The notes under the pieces were generated by a model. The model was not told the DNA's origin and ran no database searches. It saw only the letters and a program-made list of their open reading frames with translations. Shown one piece after another: positions 44,583-52,917 of a stretch of DNA of 64,000 bases. A program made the position numbers and the translations under genes. Each line of letters begins with the position of its first letter. Position 1 is the stretch's first letter. The stretch lies in the NCBI GenBank assembly GCA_963836665.1, contig CAWIKL010000001.1, forward strand, positions 1,302,001 through 1,366,000, read 5' to 3'. This DNA is from JAICSD01 sp963836665. GTDB lineage: Bacteria; Acidobacteriota; Vicinamibacteria; Vicinamibacterales; 2-12-FULL-66-21.

Positions 44583-46013
44583 GTGCTGAGCAGATTTACA
44601 GGTCTTCGGCGCCGCGTGAGCGCCCTCGCTGGCATTGCAGCGATGCATGCCGTCCCGGTCCTGGCGCAGAGTCAGGCTCCTGCCCAGCCGTCCCCGCCGC
44701 CGACATCGCCACTGGCGATTCACGTCGGCGACGCCGACCTGCTGATCGGCGGCTTCATGGACATGACCGTCATCAACCGGTCCACCAACACCGGCAACGG
44801 CCTTGCGACGTCGTTCGGATCGATTCCGTTCCAGACGACGACGGCCGGTGTCCCGAACCCTGCCGGGAACCTGAGCGAGACTCGCTTTTCCGCGCAGAAC
44901 TCGCGGCTGACCTTGCAGGGGACGAGCAAGGTCGGATCGGCGAACCTGAAGGGTTATCTCGAGGTCGATTTCCTCGGCAACACCTCCACCAATATCGACG
45001 TCACGAGCAACTCGAACGCGCTGCGCATGCGCGTCTACTGGGTGCAGTTCCAGACGGGCAAGTTCGAGTTCCTTGCCGGGCAGTCGTGGAGCATGATGAC
45101 GCCCAACCGCCAGGGCATCTCGCCCGTCCCGGGCGACATCTTCTTCAGCCAGACGGTGGACACGAACTACCAGAACGGCCTGGTGTGGGGCCGGACGCCG
45201 GGGTTCCGTTTCGTTGGCCATTTCAGCTCAGCAGTGACGGCAGGCTTGGGCATCGAGAATCCGGAGCAGTATGTCGGCAGCGCCGTCGTCCTGCCGGCGG
45301 CGTTCCCCGCGACGGAAGTGGACACCGGCGCGAGCAACCTGGGCGCGTCGAGCCCTGTCCCCAATTCCCTGGCGGACATCATCGGCAAGATCGCGTTCGA
45401 TCCGAAGACCGGCAAGCTGCACCAGCACATCGACGCCGCGTTCGTGTTTCGCAAGTACAAGACGTTCATGCCGACGACGAGCACCGACCACACGGAGACG
45501 GGCACCGGCACATCGCTCAATGCCGCATTCGAGTTCTTGCCGAATGCGCGGGTCGTCCTGATGAACTACTGGGGGAACGGCAGCGGCCGTTATATCGCCA
45601 ACGCGAACCTGCCGGACTTCATCGTGAATCCGGACGGCAGCATGTCGAAGGTCAAGACGTGGTCGGGCATCTACGGCGCCGAGGTCACGCACAAGAAGAC
45701 GCTGGTCTACGGCTACTACAGCATCGCGCAGGGCGACCAGAACATCACGTTCGACGCCAACGGGACCACGCCGATCGGGTTCGGTGTGCCGAACTCGCAG
45801 TCGGCGAACCACAAGATCCAGGAAGACACGTTCGGCCTGACGCAGACCATGTTCCGCGATCCGAAGATCGGGGGCATGCAGCTCATGTTCCAGTACTCAT
45901 ACTTGAAGCGGACGGTGTTTTCCGCGCCGACGACACTTCCGACGGGCACGCTGCCCGGGGTGGACGCGAAGACGCACATGTTCTACATCAACGTTCGCTA
46001 CATCCTGCCGTAA
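44583..46013 (+). CDS. Outer-membrane porin, first gene of the pst operon
   Basis: 476 residues from a GTG with GGAGG 5 bases upstream. Signal peptide (ending VPVLAQSQ), Pro-rich segment, then amphipathic strands (LLIGGFMDMTVINRS, LRMRVYWVQFQTGKFEFLAGQSWSMM, THMFYINVRYILP). The DcaP-like FLAGQSWS motif and overall size suggest a large substrate-specific porin. Located 20 bp before pstS, it may admit phosphate to the periplasm. The PHO-box-like element just upstream supports phosphate control. Confidence 0.8.
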   Translation: MLSRFTGLRRRVSALAGIAAMHAVPVLAQSQAPAQPSPPPTSPLAIHVGDADLLIGGFMDMTVINRSTNTGNGLATSFGSIPFQTTTAGVPNPAGNLSETRFSAQNSRLTLQGTSKVGSANLKGYLEVDFLGNTSTNIDVTSNSNALRMRVYWVQFQTGKFEFLAGQSWSMMTPNRQGISPVPGDIFFSQTVDTNYQNGLVWGRTPGFRFVGHFSSAVTAGLGIENPEQYVGSAVVLPAAFPATEVDTGASNLGASSPVPNSLADIIGKIAFDPKTGKLHQHIDAAFVFRKYKTFMPTTSTDHTETGTGTSLNAAFEFLPNARVVLMNYWGNGSGRYIANANLPDFIVNPDGSMSKVKTWSGIYGAEVTHKKTLVYGYYSIAQGDQNITFDANGTTPIGFGVPNSQSANHKIQEDTFGLTQTMFRDPKIGGMQLMFQYSYLKRTVFSAPTTLPTGTLPGVDAKTHMFYINVRYILP

Positions 46014-46033
46014 GCGCTTAGACAACTGGAGAC

Positions 46034-47050
46034 ATGACCATGAAGAAACAGTTCGCAGTGCTGACCGCAGCCGTGGCGGTCGCAGGGGCCACGGTCGCGG
46101 CACAACAGATCAACGGCGCGGGCGCGACCTTTCCGGCGCCGATCTACACGAAGTGGTTTTCCGAGTACAACAAACTGCACAGCGCTGTGCAGATCAACTA
46201 TCAGCCGCTCGGCTCCGGCGCCGGCATCCAGCAGGTGACGGCGAAGACGGTGTTCTTCGGCGCGAGCGACATGCCGATGACCGACCAGCAGCTGAGCGCC
46301 GCCCCGGGCAAGCTGCTGCACTTCCCGACCGTGCTCGGCGGGGTCGTGCCGATTTACAACATTCCCGGCGTCAGCCAGGAACTGAAGTTCTCGGGACAAG
46401 TGCTCGCCGACATCTACCTCGGCAAGATCAAGAAGTGGGACGATGCGCAGATTGCCAAGCTGAACGCCGGCGTCAAGCTGCCGGCCACCGACATCGCCGT
46501 CGTGCATCGCTCCGAGGGCTCGGGAACGACCTTCATCTGGTGCGACTACCTGTCGAAGGTGTCGCCCGACTTCAAGTCGCGCGTCGGCGCCAGCACCTCG
46601 GTCAACTGGCCGGTCGGCGTCGGCCAGAAGGGCAACGACGGCGTCTCGGGCCAGGTCACGCAGACTCCTGGCGCGATCGGCTACGTCGAGCTGATTTACG
46701 CGCTGCAGAACAAGATCGCGTTCGGCTCGGTGGAGAACGCCTCGGGCAAGTTCCTCAAGGCTTCGCTCGAGACGGTGACCGCCGCGGCGGCGGCCGCCGC
46801 CAAGTCGATGCCGGCGGACTTCCGCGTGTCGATCACCAACGCGGCGGGGGCCGACGCCTACCCGATCTCGTCGTTCACCTGGATGCTGCTCTACCAAGAC
46901 GCGCCCGACAAGGCCCAGGGCAAGACGATGGTCGAGTTCATGAAGTGGGCGCTCGGCGACGGCCAGCAATACTGCAAGGATCTCGGCTATGCGCCGCTGC
47001 CGAAGAACGTCGTCGACATGGAGCTGAAGTCGCTCGAGATGATCAAGTAG
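46034..47050 (+). CDS. pstS: Periplasmic phosphate-binding protein PstS
   Basis: 338 residues with a signal peptide (ending TVAAQQ). Phosphate ligands are in the family motifs GAGATFPAPIY, LGSGAGIQQ, FGASDMPM and HRSEGSGTTFIW; NWPVGVGQKGN and PGAIGYVELIYA complete the fold. It captures phosphate for the PstCA permease encoded next. Start ATG 46034 (another ATG two codons on). A hairpin follows the stop, so it may be made in excess over the permease. Confidence 0.94.
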   Translation: MTMKKQFAVLTAAVAVAGATVAAQQINGAGATFPAPIYTKWFSEYNKLHSAVQINYQPLGSGAGIQQVTAKTVFFGASDMPMTDQQLSAAPGKLLHFPTVLGGVVPIYNIPGVSQELKFSGQVLADIYLGKIKKWDDAQIAKLNAGVKLPATDIAVVHRSEGSGTTFIWCDYLSKVSPDFKSRVGASTSVNWPVGVGQKGNDGVSGQVTQTPGAIGYVELIYALQNKIAFGSVENASGKFLKASLETVTAAAAAAAKSMPADFRVSITNAAGADAYPISSFTWMLLYQDAPDKAQGKTMVEFMKWALGDGQQYCKDLGYAPLPKNVVDMELKSLEMIK

Positions 47051-47051
47051 C

Positions 47052-47069
47052 GCAGACCTTCAGGTCTGC
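47052..47069. promoter_or_regulatory. Intercistronic hairpin between pstS and pstC
   Basis: GCAGACCT and AGGTCTGC form a perfect 8-bp stem with a 2-base loop, ending 3 bp before the pstC ATG. It encloses the only AGG that could serve as pstC ribosome binding site. It could stabilise pstS mRNA or limit pstC translation. Confidence 0.6.
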
Positions 47070-47072
47070 ATC

Positions 47073-48032
47073 ATGTCGACAGCCAAGACCCGTTCCGACG
47101 ACCTGTTTTTTCACGTCGGAACGGGTGTCCTCGCCTCTGTCATCATTGTCATCGTCGCCGGGATCGCGTTCGAACTCTGGCGGCAGTCGGTGCTGGCGCG
47201 TCATGCCTTCGGACTGCGATTCTGGCTGACTGACGTCTGGGACCCGGTCGCCGGCAACTTCGGCGCGCGGCCGTTCATTTGGGGCACCCTCTACTCGTCG
47301 CTACTCGCGCTGATCATCTCGACGCCGGTCGCCCTCGGCATCGCCGTCTACATCTCTGAGATCGCACCGGCGCGCCTGCAGCGGCCGCTGGTGTTCGTCA
47401 CGGAACTGCTCGCCGCGATCCCCTCCATCGTCTACGGCCTGTGGGGCATGTTCGTGCTGGTGCCGTGGGTGCGCCAACTGCAGTTGCTGACGCCGGACTG
47501 GATGAAGGCACTACCGCTGTTCAGCGGACCGCCGTTCGGCATCGGCATGCTGGCGGCGGCGCTGATCCTCGCCGTGATGGTGACGCCGTTCACGTCGTCT
47601 GTGGCGCGCGAGGTGCTCAAGGCGGTGCCGCAGTCGCAGCGCGAGGGCGCCTATGCGCTGGGCGCGACGCGCTGGGAGGCGATCCGGATGGCGCTCTTCT
47701 ACGGCCGCACCGGCATCATCGGCGCCGTCATGCTCGGGCTCGGCCGTGCGCTGGGGGAGACGATGGCGGTGACGATGGTCATCGGCAACACCCCACAGGT
47801 GTCGCTCTCGCTCTTCGCACCGCAGTACACGATGTCGGCCGTGCTGGCCAACGAGTTCGCGGAGGCGACGACGCCGCTGCACATCGACGCGCTGGTCGAG
47901 ATCGGACTCCTGCTCTTCATCATGACGCTCGTCATCAACGTCATCTCACGGGCCTTCATCTGGTCGCTCGGCCGACAGGCGAGCGGCACGGTCAGGGTCA
48001 AAGCCGCAGCTCCGGTCGAGGAGGCGGCGTGA
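47073..48032 (+). CDS. pstC: Phosphate ABC transporter permease PstC
   Basis: 319 residues with six membrane helices. The ABC-permease EAA-type loop reads EVLKAVPQSQREGAYALGATRWEAIRMALF, and GRALGETMAVTMVIGN is the Pst permease signature. Forms the inner-membrane channel with PstA. Ends by TGATG overlap with pstA. Confidence 0.94.
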   Translation: MSTAKTRSDDLFFHVGTGVLASVIIVIVAGIAFELWRQSVLARHAFGLRFWLTDVWDPVAGNFGARPFIWGTLYSSLLALIISTPVALGIAVYISEIAPARLQRPLVFVTELLAAIPSIVYGLWGMFVLVPWVRQLQLLTPDWMKALPLFSGPPFGIGMLAAALILAVMVTPFTSSVAREVLKAVPQSQREGAYALGATRWEAIRMALFYGRTGIIGAVMLGLGRALGETMAVTMVIGNTPQVSLSLFAPQYTMSAVLANEFAEATTPLHIDALVEIGLLLFIMTLVINVISRAFIWSLGRQASGTVRVKAAAPVEEAA

Positions 48033-48880
48033 TGCGCCTGCGCTGGCGCAAGGCCTTGTCGTCGATCGTCGTCGCGCTCTGCCTGCTCTCGGTCCTGGTG
48101 GCGCTGCTGCCGCTGGCGCTCGTCCTCTTCTACGTGGTGACGCAGGGCATCACCTCGCTCAACCTGGCGTTCTTTACACACATGCCGGTCCCGCACGGGG
48201 AAAACGGCGGCGGCATGGCCAACGCGATCCTCGGCAGCCTGATGGTGACCGGCCTCGGGGCGATGGGGGCCATCCCGATCGGGATCATCGCTGGCATCTA
48301 TGCGGCGGAGTACCGCGGCACCCGACTGGCCTCGGTGACGCGCTTCGCGGCCGATACGCTCAACGGCGTCCCGTCAATTGTCATCGGCGTCTTCGCTTAT
48401 GGGATCGTGGTGCTGCCCTTCCACGGCTACTCGGCCTTCGCCGGCGCCTTCGCGCTCGGCGTGATGATGCTGCCGCTGGTGATGCGCACGACAGAAGAGT
48501 TGCTGCTGCTGGTGCCGGCGACGCTGCGCGAAGGGGCGCTGGCGCTCGGGGCGACGCGCGCGCGGGCGGTCTTCAGCGTGGTCGTGCCGGCGGCGCTGCC
48601 CGGCATCCTCACCGGTATCCTGCTGGCGATCGCGCGGGTCGCGGGTGAGACGGCACCGTTGCTGTTCACGGCGTTGAACAACAGCTACTTCTCCACCAAC
48701 CCGCGCCAGCCGATCTCAACGCTGACGGTGCAGGTCTACACCTACGCCATTTCCCCATACCAGGATCTGCACCGACAGGCGTGGGCTGGTGCGCTGGTCC
48801 TCGTCACTATCGTGCTGTCCTGTTCACTGCTGGCGCGGGTGGCGACAGCCCGCCTGGAACGGATGCAGCGCGGGTCGTAG
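48032..48880 (+). CDS. pstA: Phosphate ABC transporter permease PstA
   Basis: 282 residues, six membrane helices, with ADTLNGVPSIVIGVFAYGI, the EAA loop LVPATLREGALALGATRARAVF and ARVAGETAPLLFTALNNSYF. The ATG at 48032 overlaps the pstC stop. The expected ATPase gene pstB and phoU do not follow; the next gene is convergent and unrelated, so the ATPase must be encoded elsewhere. Confidence 0.93.
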   Translation: MRLRWRKALSSIVVALCLLSVLVALLPLALVLFYVVTQGITSLNLAFFTHMPVPHGENGGGMANAILGSLMVTGLGAMGAIPIGIIAGIYAAEYRGTRLASVTRFAADTLNGVPSIVIGVFAYGIVVLPFHGYSAFAGAFALGVMMLPLVMRTTEELLLLVPATLREGALALGATRARAVFSVVVPAALPGILTGILLAIARVAGETAPLLFTALNNSYFSTNPRQPISTLTVQVYTYAISPYQDLHRQAWAGALVLVTIVLSCSLLARVATARLERMQRGS

Positions 48881-48890
48881 CGCTCGATCG

Positions 48891-49604
48891 TCACGATCGA
48901 CCCCAGCCGGTTTCGATGTCAGCGGCAAACTCGTGCGGCAGGGCCGTCGCGCGAATCGCCGCCGCGGCGGCGGCCACGTCGTAGTCAACGCGGTGGAATG
49001 TCACGGCGCCGCTATCGACGATGGCGTAGCAGGCACGCCAGTCGCCGTCCTTCGGCTTCCCCACCGACCCGACGTTGACGAAACGCGCGCCGCCGGCGTC
49101 CTTCACGTACGGCTTGTGCGTGTGGCCGAAGACGATCAGGTCGGCGTCCGACGAGTCGGCCAGCCGCTCGAAACTCGAGGGCGGGCGATCCTCGAAGAGG
49201 TATTCGTTCATCTTGCGAGGACTGCCGTGGACGAGCAGAATCCGTCGCGCGCCGGCGCCGAGGCGGATCTCATGGTGCAACGCGCGCAGGAACGCCTTGT
49301 TGTCGGGTGTCGTGCGCGCTTTCGTCCACTCCAGCGATCGCTGGCCGCGTTCCCGGTCCGCCTCTTCGCGATAGGCACAGCCGCATTCGTCGCGGTCAAA
49401 ACCCACGCCGTCGTCGTAGTTGCCCATCACCGTCGGACATCCGAGCTGCCGAACGCCCTCCGTCACTTCGTTCGGGTTGGCGCCGTAGCCGACGAGATCG
49501 CCAAGGCAATAGACGGCATCTGGACGGTGAGACGGGATGTCGGCCAACACGGCCTCAAGTGCCTGCAGGTTGCCGTGGATGTCGCTGAAAATGGCCAGCC
49601 GCAT
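48891..49604 (-). CDS. Cytoplasmic metallophosphoesterase (YfcE-like)
   Basis: 237 residues, no signal peptide, calcineurin-like motifs SDIHGNLQALEAVL, CLGDLVGYGANP, GNYDDGV, LVHGSPRK and FGHTHKPYV. Acts on phosphodiesters or nucleotides in the cytoplasm. Starts with a TGATG overlap to the aquaglyceroporin gene, so it is the third gene of the arsR operon. Confidence 0.85.
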   Translation of the reverse strand: MRLAIFSDIHGNLQALEAVLADIPSHRPDAVYCLGDLVGYGANPNEVTEGVRQLGCPTVMGNYDDGVGFDRDECGCAYREEADRERGQRSLEWTKARTTPDNKAFLRALHHEIRLGAGARRILLVHGSPRKMNEYLFEDRPPSSFERLADSSDADLIVFGHTHKPYVKDAGGARFVNVGSVGKPKDGDWRACYAIVDSGAVTFHRVDYDVAAAAAAIRATALPHEFAADIETGWGRS

Positions 49605-50299
49605 CAGCCTCCTCCGTCATGCGCGACGACGACGGCCGGCGCGGCGGCGGGCAGCGCGGGCGCCAGCCAGCGGAACAACAGCGTGGCCGCCGCGGCGCCC
49701 GCCAGCTGCGCCGCGATGAACGCCGGTACGTCGGCTGGGCGGATGCCGGCAAAAGTGTCGGTAAAGGCGCGCGCGATCGTCACCGCCGGATTGGCGAACG
49801 AGGTCGACGGGGTGAACCAGTAGGCGGCGGTGATGTAGGCGCCGACGGCAAACGGCACGGCGGCCGGCCGGCTGCGCAGAGTGCCCCAGATCACGCTAAC
49901 GAGGCCGAATGTGGCCACGAACTCGCTCGCCAGCTGTGTTGCGCCATGCCGCGCGTGCTGCGACCAGGCGATCGCTGGCTCCCCGAACAGCAGGTTCGCC
50001 GCGATGACACCGGCCACCGCGGCGGGCACCTGGATACCGATATAGCCGGCCGCGGCCCTGGCCGACAGACCGCCCTGGCTCGCGTCGGCGAGCGTCACCG
50101 CCGGGTTGAGGTGCGCACCCGAGATCGAGCCGAACGTCAAAATGATGGCGACCAGCGCGGCGCCGGTGGCGAGCGAGTTGGCGAGCAGCGCCAGCGCGAC
50201 GTTCCCTCCGGCCAGCCGGTCACCCATGATGCCGGATCCAACCACGGCCGTCAGGAGGAACGCCGTGCCGAGCGCTTCGGCGGCCAGCTTTCGGGTCAC
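49604..50299 (-). CDS. Aquaglyceroporin/MIP channel of the arsenic module
   Basis: 231 residues from a GTG at 50299 (MTRKLAAEALGTAFL), six helices and the two half-helix motifs GAHLNPAVTLADA and FANPAVTIARAF (NPA boxes). In ars operons such channels (AqpS type) let arsenite leave the cell, in place of ArsB or Acr3. Located between arsR and a metallophosphoesterase. A longer in-frame start at 50389 would lie inside arsR. Confidence 0.85.
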   Translation of the reverse strand: MTRKLAAEALGTAFLLTAVVGSGIMGDRLAGGNVALALLANSLATGAALVAIILTFGSISGAHLNPAVTLADASQGGLSARAAAGYIGIQVPAAVAGVIAANLLFGEPAIAWSQHARHGATQLASEFVATFGLVSVIWGTLRSRPAAVPFAVGAYITAAYWFTPSTSFANPAVTIARAFTDTFAGIRPADVPAFIAAQLAGAAAATLLFRWLAPALPAAAPAVVVAHDGGG

Positions 50300-50690
50300 G
50301 CGCGGGCGCCTGGCGGGCAACAATGAAGGCCGGGGCGTTGCGCGGGGGAAGGCGGCAACCTGTCTTCTTCTGCAGCCGATCCGCGTCACGACGCACGCTG
50401 TCGAGGTGGGTCAGCGCGTGGCGAACTGTCTCGGAGACGCATTGCAGGATCGGATCGGGAAGATCGGCAAGACGATAGTGCATCCACAGGCCCTCGCGGC
50501 GCACCTCCACGAGCCCGGCCTTGCGCAGATAGGCGAGATGACGCGATGCTTTCGGCTGCGGAATGCGGAGGCTCTCGTGGATGTGGCAGACGCAGACTTC
50601 GCCGGTGAGCAGCAGGCCAAGGATGCGCAGGCGGGTAGCGTCGGCAAGCGCGCTAAACGTCGATTGCAGGACTTGTAGTCGCTTGTCCAT
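50220..50690 (-). CDS. arsR: ArsR-family arsenic-responsive repressor
   Basis: 156 residues from MDKRLQVLQSTFSALADATRL. The winged helix has the As(III) site Cys33-Val-Cys35 in GEVCVCHIHE, the recognition helix QPKASRHLAYLRKAGLV and WMHYRLAD. It represses its own operon and probably the divergent arsM-arsC until arsenite binds. The C terminus (about 45 residues after TGCRLPPR) is unlike the family and its frame overlaps the channel gene by 80 bp, so the true end may be earlier or altered by a frameshift. Confidence 0.85.
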   Translation of the reverse strand: MDKRLQVLQSTFSALADATRLRILGLLLTGEVCVCHIHESLRIPQPKASRHLAYLRKAGLVEVRREGLWMHYRLADLPDPILQCVSETVRHALTHLDSVRRDADRLQKKTGCRLPPRNAPAFIVARQAPARDPKAGRRSARHGVPPDGRGWIRHHG

Positions 50691-50699
50691 ATATATGGT

Positions 50700-50754
50700 T
50701 TGACAAATATAGCATGGACCGATAGCCTCTTCATATATTCGGTGACGCGAATAT
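50700..50754. promoter_or_regulatory. Divergent ars promoter and operator
   Basis: In the 77-bp spacer between arsR and arsM there is a consensus TTGACA at 50700-50705 reading toward arsM, and an inverted repeat ATATTCG (50735-50741)/CGAATAT (50748-50754) with a 6-base loop, 13 bp before the arsM start. AT-rich inverted repeats of this kind are typical ArsR operators. No clean -10 was found. Confidence 0.5.
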
Positions 50755-50767
50755 CCTGGAGTCATCC

Positions 50768-51619
50768 ATGTCCGACATCAAGAAAGCCGTGCAGGAGAAA
50801 TACGGCGCCATCGCCACGTCCGTGCAGGCACAGGCCGCCACGGCGTCGGTCGGGTGCTGCGGGCCGGCGAGCGGCGGGTGTTCAGACCCGATTACCGCGA
50901 ACCTGTATTCCGACGCCGAACGCGACGCGCTGCCCGAGAGCGCGGTGCAGGCGTCGCTCGGGTGCGGCAACCCGACGGCCCTAATTGCGCTCGAACCGGG
51001 TCAGACGGTGCTCGATCTGGGATCTGGCGGGGGCATCGACGTGCTGCTATCCGCGCGGCGCGTCGGCCCTGGCGGCAAGGCCTATGGTCTCGACATGACG
51101 GATGAGATGCTGGCCCTGGCGCGTGAGAACCAGGAGAAGGCCGGCGCGACGAACGTCGAGTTCCTCAAGGGCACGATCGAGCACATCCCGCTGCCCGACA
51201 ACGCGGTCGACGTGATCATCTCGAATTGCGTGATCAACCTGTCGAGCGACAAGGACGCAGTACTGCGCGAAGCCTTCCGGGTGCTCAAGCCCGGCGGCCG
51301 GTTCGCTGTGTCCGACGTCGTTGTCCGCGGCGAGGTGCCGGCGGACGTGCGGCGCAGCATGGAGTTGTGGGTCGGCTGCATCGCCGGCGCGCTGGAGGAA
51401 GAAGACTACAAGGCGAAGCTAGCGGCCGCCGGCTTCGACGACATCGGCGTCGAGGTGTGGCGGATCTATGACGTCGATGATGCGCGCGGCTTCCTGACCG
51501 AAAGCGGCCTCGACGTCGATCGCGTCGCGCCGCTGGTCAAGGACCGGTTCGCGAGCGCGTTCATCCGGGCCCGCAAGCCCAGCGCAGCTGCGTGCTGTGA
51601 CGATGACTGCTGCAGGTGA
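50768..51619 (+). CDS. arsM: Arsenite S-adenosylmethionine methyltransferase ArsM
   Basis: 283 residues. SAM-binding motif VLDLGSGGGIDVLLSA; arsenic-binding cysteines in SLGCGNP, ISNCVINLS and VGCIAGAL correspond to the three conserved Cys of ArsM. Extra Cys pairs at the N terminus (VGCCGP, GGCSDP) and at the very C terminus (CCDDDCC). It methylates As(III) to volatile or exportable species. Good GGAG site 7 bases upstream; divergent from arsR and coupled by GTGA to arsC. Confidence 0.93.
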   Translation: MSDIKKAVQEKYGAIATSVQAQAATASVGCCGPASGGCSDPITANLYSDAERDALPESAVQASLGCGNPTALIALEPGQTVLDLGSGGGIDVLLSARRVGPGGKAYGLDMTDEMLALARENQEKAGATNVEFLKGTIEHIPLPDNAVDVIISNCVINLSSDKDAVLREAFRVLKPGGRFAVSDVVVRGEVPADVRRSMELWVGCIAGALEEEDYKAKLAAAGFDDIGVEVWRIYDVDDARGFLTESGLDVDRVAPLVKDRFASAFIRARKPSAAACCDDDCCR

Positions 51620-52137
51620 ACGGCATGACCCGCAACGTGCTGTTCTTGTGTACCGGCAATTCCGCCCGGAGCATCCTCGCCGAGGCGCTCCTGAACTACC
51701 GCGGCCACGGGCACTACCGGGCGTTCAGCGCCGGCAGCCAGCCCAAGGGGCAGGTGCATCCGCTGGCCGTCGAAACGCTGCAGCGCCATCACGTGCCGTT
51801 TGAGGCGGTGCGCAGCAAGAGCTGGAATGAGTTCGCCTCACCGGACGCGCCGGTCATGGATTTCGTGTTCACGGTGTGCGACAACGCCGCGGGAGAAGTG
51901 TGTCCGGTGTGGCCCGGCCAGCCGATCACGGCGCACTGGGGCATCGCCGACCCCGCCGCCGTGGCTGGGACCGACGACGAACGCCGCCGCGCCTTCGCCA
52001 AGGCTTTTCGCGAGCTCGACACGCGGATTCAGCTGTTCACGAGCCTCCCGTTGGCTCGTCTCGACCGCCTGGCCATCACCCGAGAGGTGGATCGGATTGG
52101 CAAAATGGAGCGTAAAGAGGACTTAACCGGCAATTAA
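51616..52137 (+). CDS. arsC: Arsenate reductase of the low-molecular-weight phosphatase type
   Basis: 173 residues; P-loop LCTGNSARS (Cx5R), then TVCDNAAGEVCPVWPGQP with the resolving cysteines of thioredoxin-linked ArsC enzymes. Reduces As(V) to As(III). Start is a GTG in a GTGA overlap with arsM; an ATG at 51625 is also possible. Its last codons overlap the PHO-box-like element of the next gene. Confidence 0.92.
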   Translation: MNGMTRNVLFLCTGNSARSILAEALLNYRGHGHYRAFSAGSQPKGQVHPLAVETLQRHHVPFEAVRSKSWNEFASPDAPVMDFVFTVCDNAAGEVCPVWPGQPITAHWGIADPAAVAGTDDERRRAFAKAFRELDTRIQLFTSLPLARLDRLAITREVDRIGKMERKEDLTGN

Positions 52138-52176
52138 CACGCGCGTCACACGTGTGAAAACCCGCCGACGTAGGCT
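52122..52176 (+). promoter_or_regulatory. Putative PHO box and -10 of the orphan PhoB-like gene
   Basis: Heptamers CTTAACC (52122), ATTAACA (52133), CGTCACA (52144) and TGAAAAC (52155) at exact 11-bp steps. After 9 bp comes TAGGCT (52171-52176). Transcription would start at or next to the GTG at 52183, giving a leaderless or nearly leaderless mRNA. CGTCACA equals the core of the E. coli PHO half-site apart from one base. It suggests autoregulation. Confidence 0.65.
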
Positions 52177-52182
52177 GCAGGC

Positions 52183-52875
52183 GTGGTAACTCCGCGGGTT
52201 CTCGTCGTTGAAGACGAACAAGATATCGCCGGCCTGATCAAGCTCACCCTGGAGCGCTCGGGTGACGCTGCTGTAGAAATCGTCGGCCGCGGCGACGAGG
52301 CGCTGCGCTCGATTGCGGGACGGCCGCCAGATCTGGTCATCCTGGACCTGAATCTGCCAGTCGTGCCAGGGGACGAAATCTGCCGGCTCCTGCGCCAGAA
52401 GCCGGAGACCAAGCAGATCCCGATCATCATGCTGACGGCGCGAACATCGGAGTCGGATCGCGTAGCGGGGCTCGATCTCGGAGCCGATGACTACGTGACC
52501 AAACCGTTCAGCCTACGGGAGCTGGGGGCGCGGGTCCGCGCCGTGCTGCGGCGCCGCCGTGACAACGGCGGTGAGAGCAAACCGGCCCGCTACGCCGGCA
52601 AGCACCTGACCGCCGACTTCGAGGCGGTGTCAATCGCCGTAGACGGCGAATCCGTTCGCCTGACGCGGCGCGAGTTCGAGCTCCTGCGGTTTCTCGTCGA
52701 GAACAAGAACCGGGTGATCTCGCGCGATCGCCTGCTCGAGCGGGTGTGGGGCTACGACCGTTTCATCGAGACCCGCTCGGTGGACGTGCACGTCGGCCGG
52801 CTGCGTGCCAAGCTCGGGGTGGCGGGCAGCCAGATCGAAACAGTCATCGGTCTCGGCTATCGCTTCAACGAATAA
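52183..52875 (+). CDS. Orphan PhoB-like response regulator
   Basis: 230 residues from a GTG (MVTPRVLVVEDE). Receiver with Asp55 (LVILDLNLPVVPGDE), IIMLTARTSESD and VTKPFSLRE; winged helix with LTRREFELLRFLVENKNRVISR, RVWGYDR and SVDVHVGRLRAKLG. No kinase is adjacent. Its position among pst, ars and phosphatase genes and the PHO-box-like element in front make it a good candidate for the regulator that reads those boxes. Confidence 0.88.
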   Translation: MVTPRVLVVEDEQDIAGLIKLTLERSGDAAVEIVGRGDEALRSIAGRPPDLVILDLNLPVVPGDEICRLLRQKPETKQIPIIMLTARTSESDRVAGLDLGADDYVTKPFSLRELGARVRAVLRRRRDNGGESKPARYAGKHLTADFEAVSIAVDGESVRLTRREFELLRFLVENKNRVISRDRLLERVWGYDRFIETRSVDVHVGRLRAKLGVAGSQIETVIGLGYRFNE

Positions 52876-52884
52876 GCGGCCGAA

Positions 52885-52917
52885 GATCAGTTCCGGATCA
52901 GTTCCGGATCAGTTCCG
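52885..52917. repeat. Three exact copies of an 11-bp repeat
   Basis: GATCAGTTCCG is repeated three times in tandem, beginning 9 bp after the regulator stop and covering the stop codon of the convergent 75-residue gene. The unit does not resemble the PHO heptamers. Confidence 0.9.
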
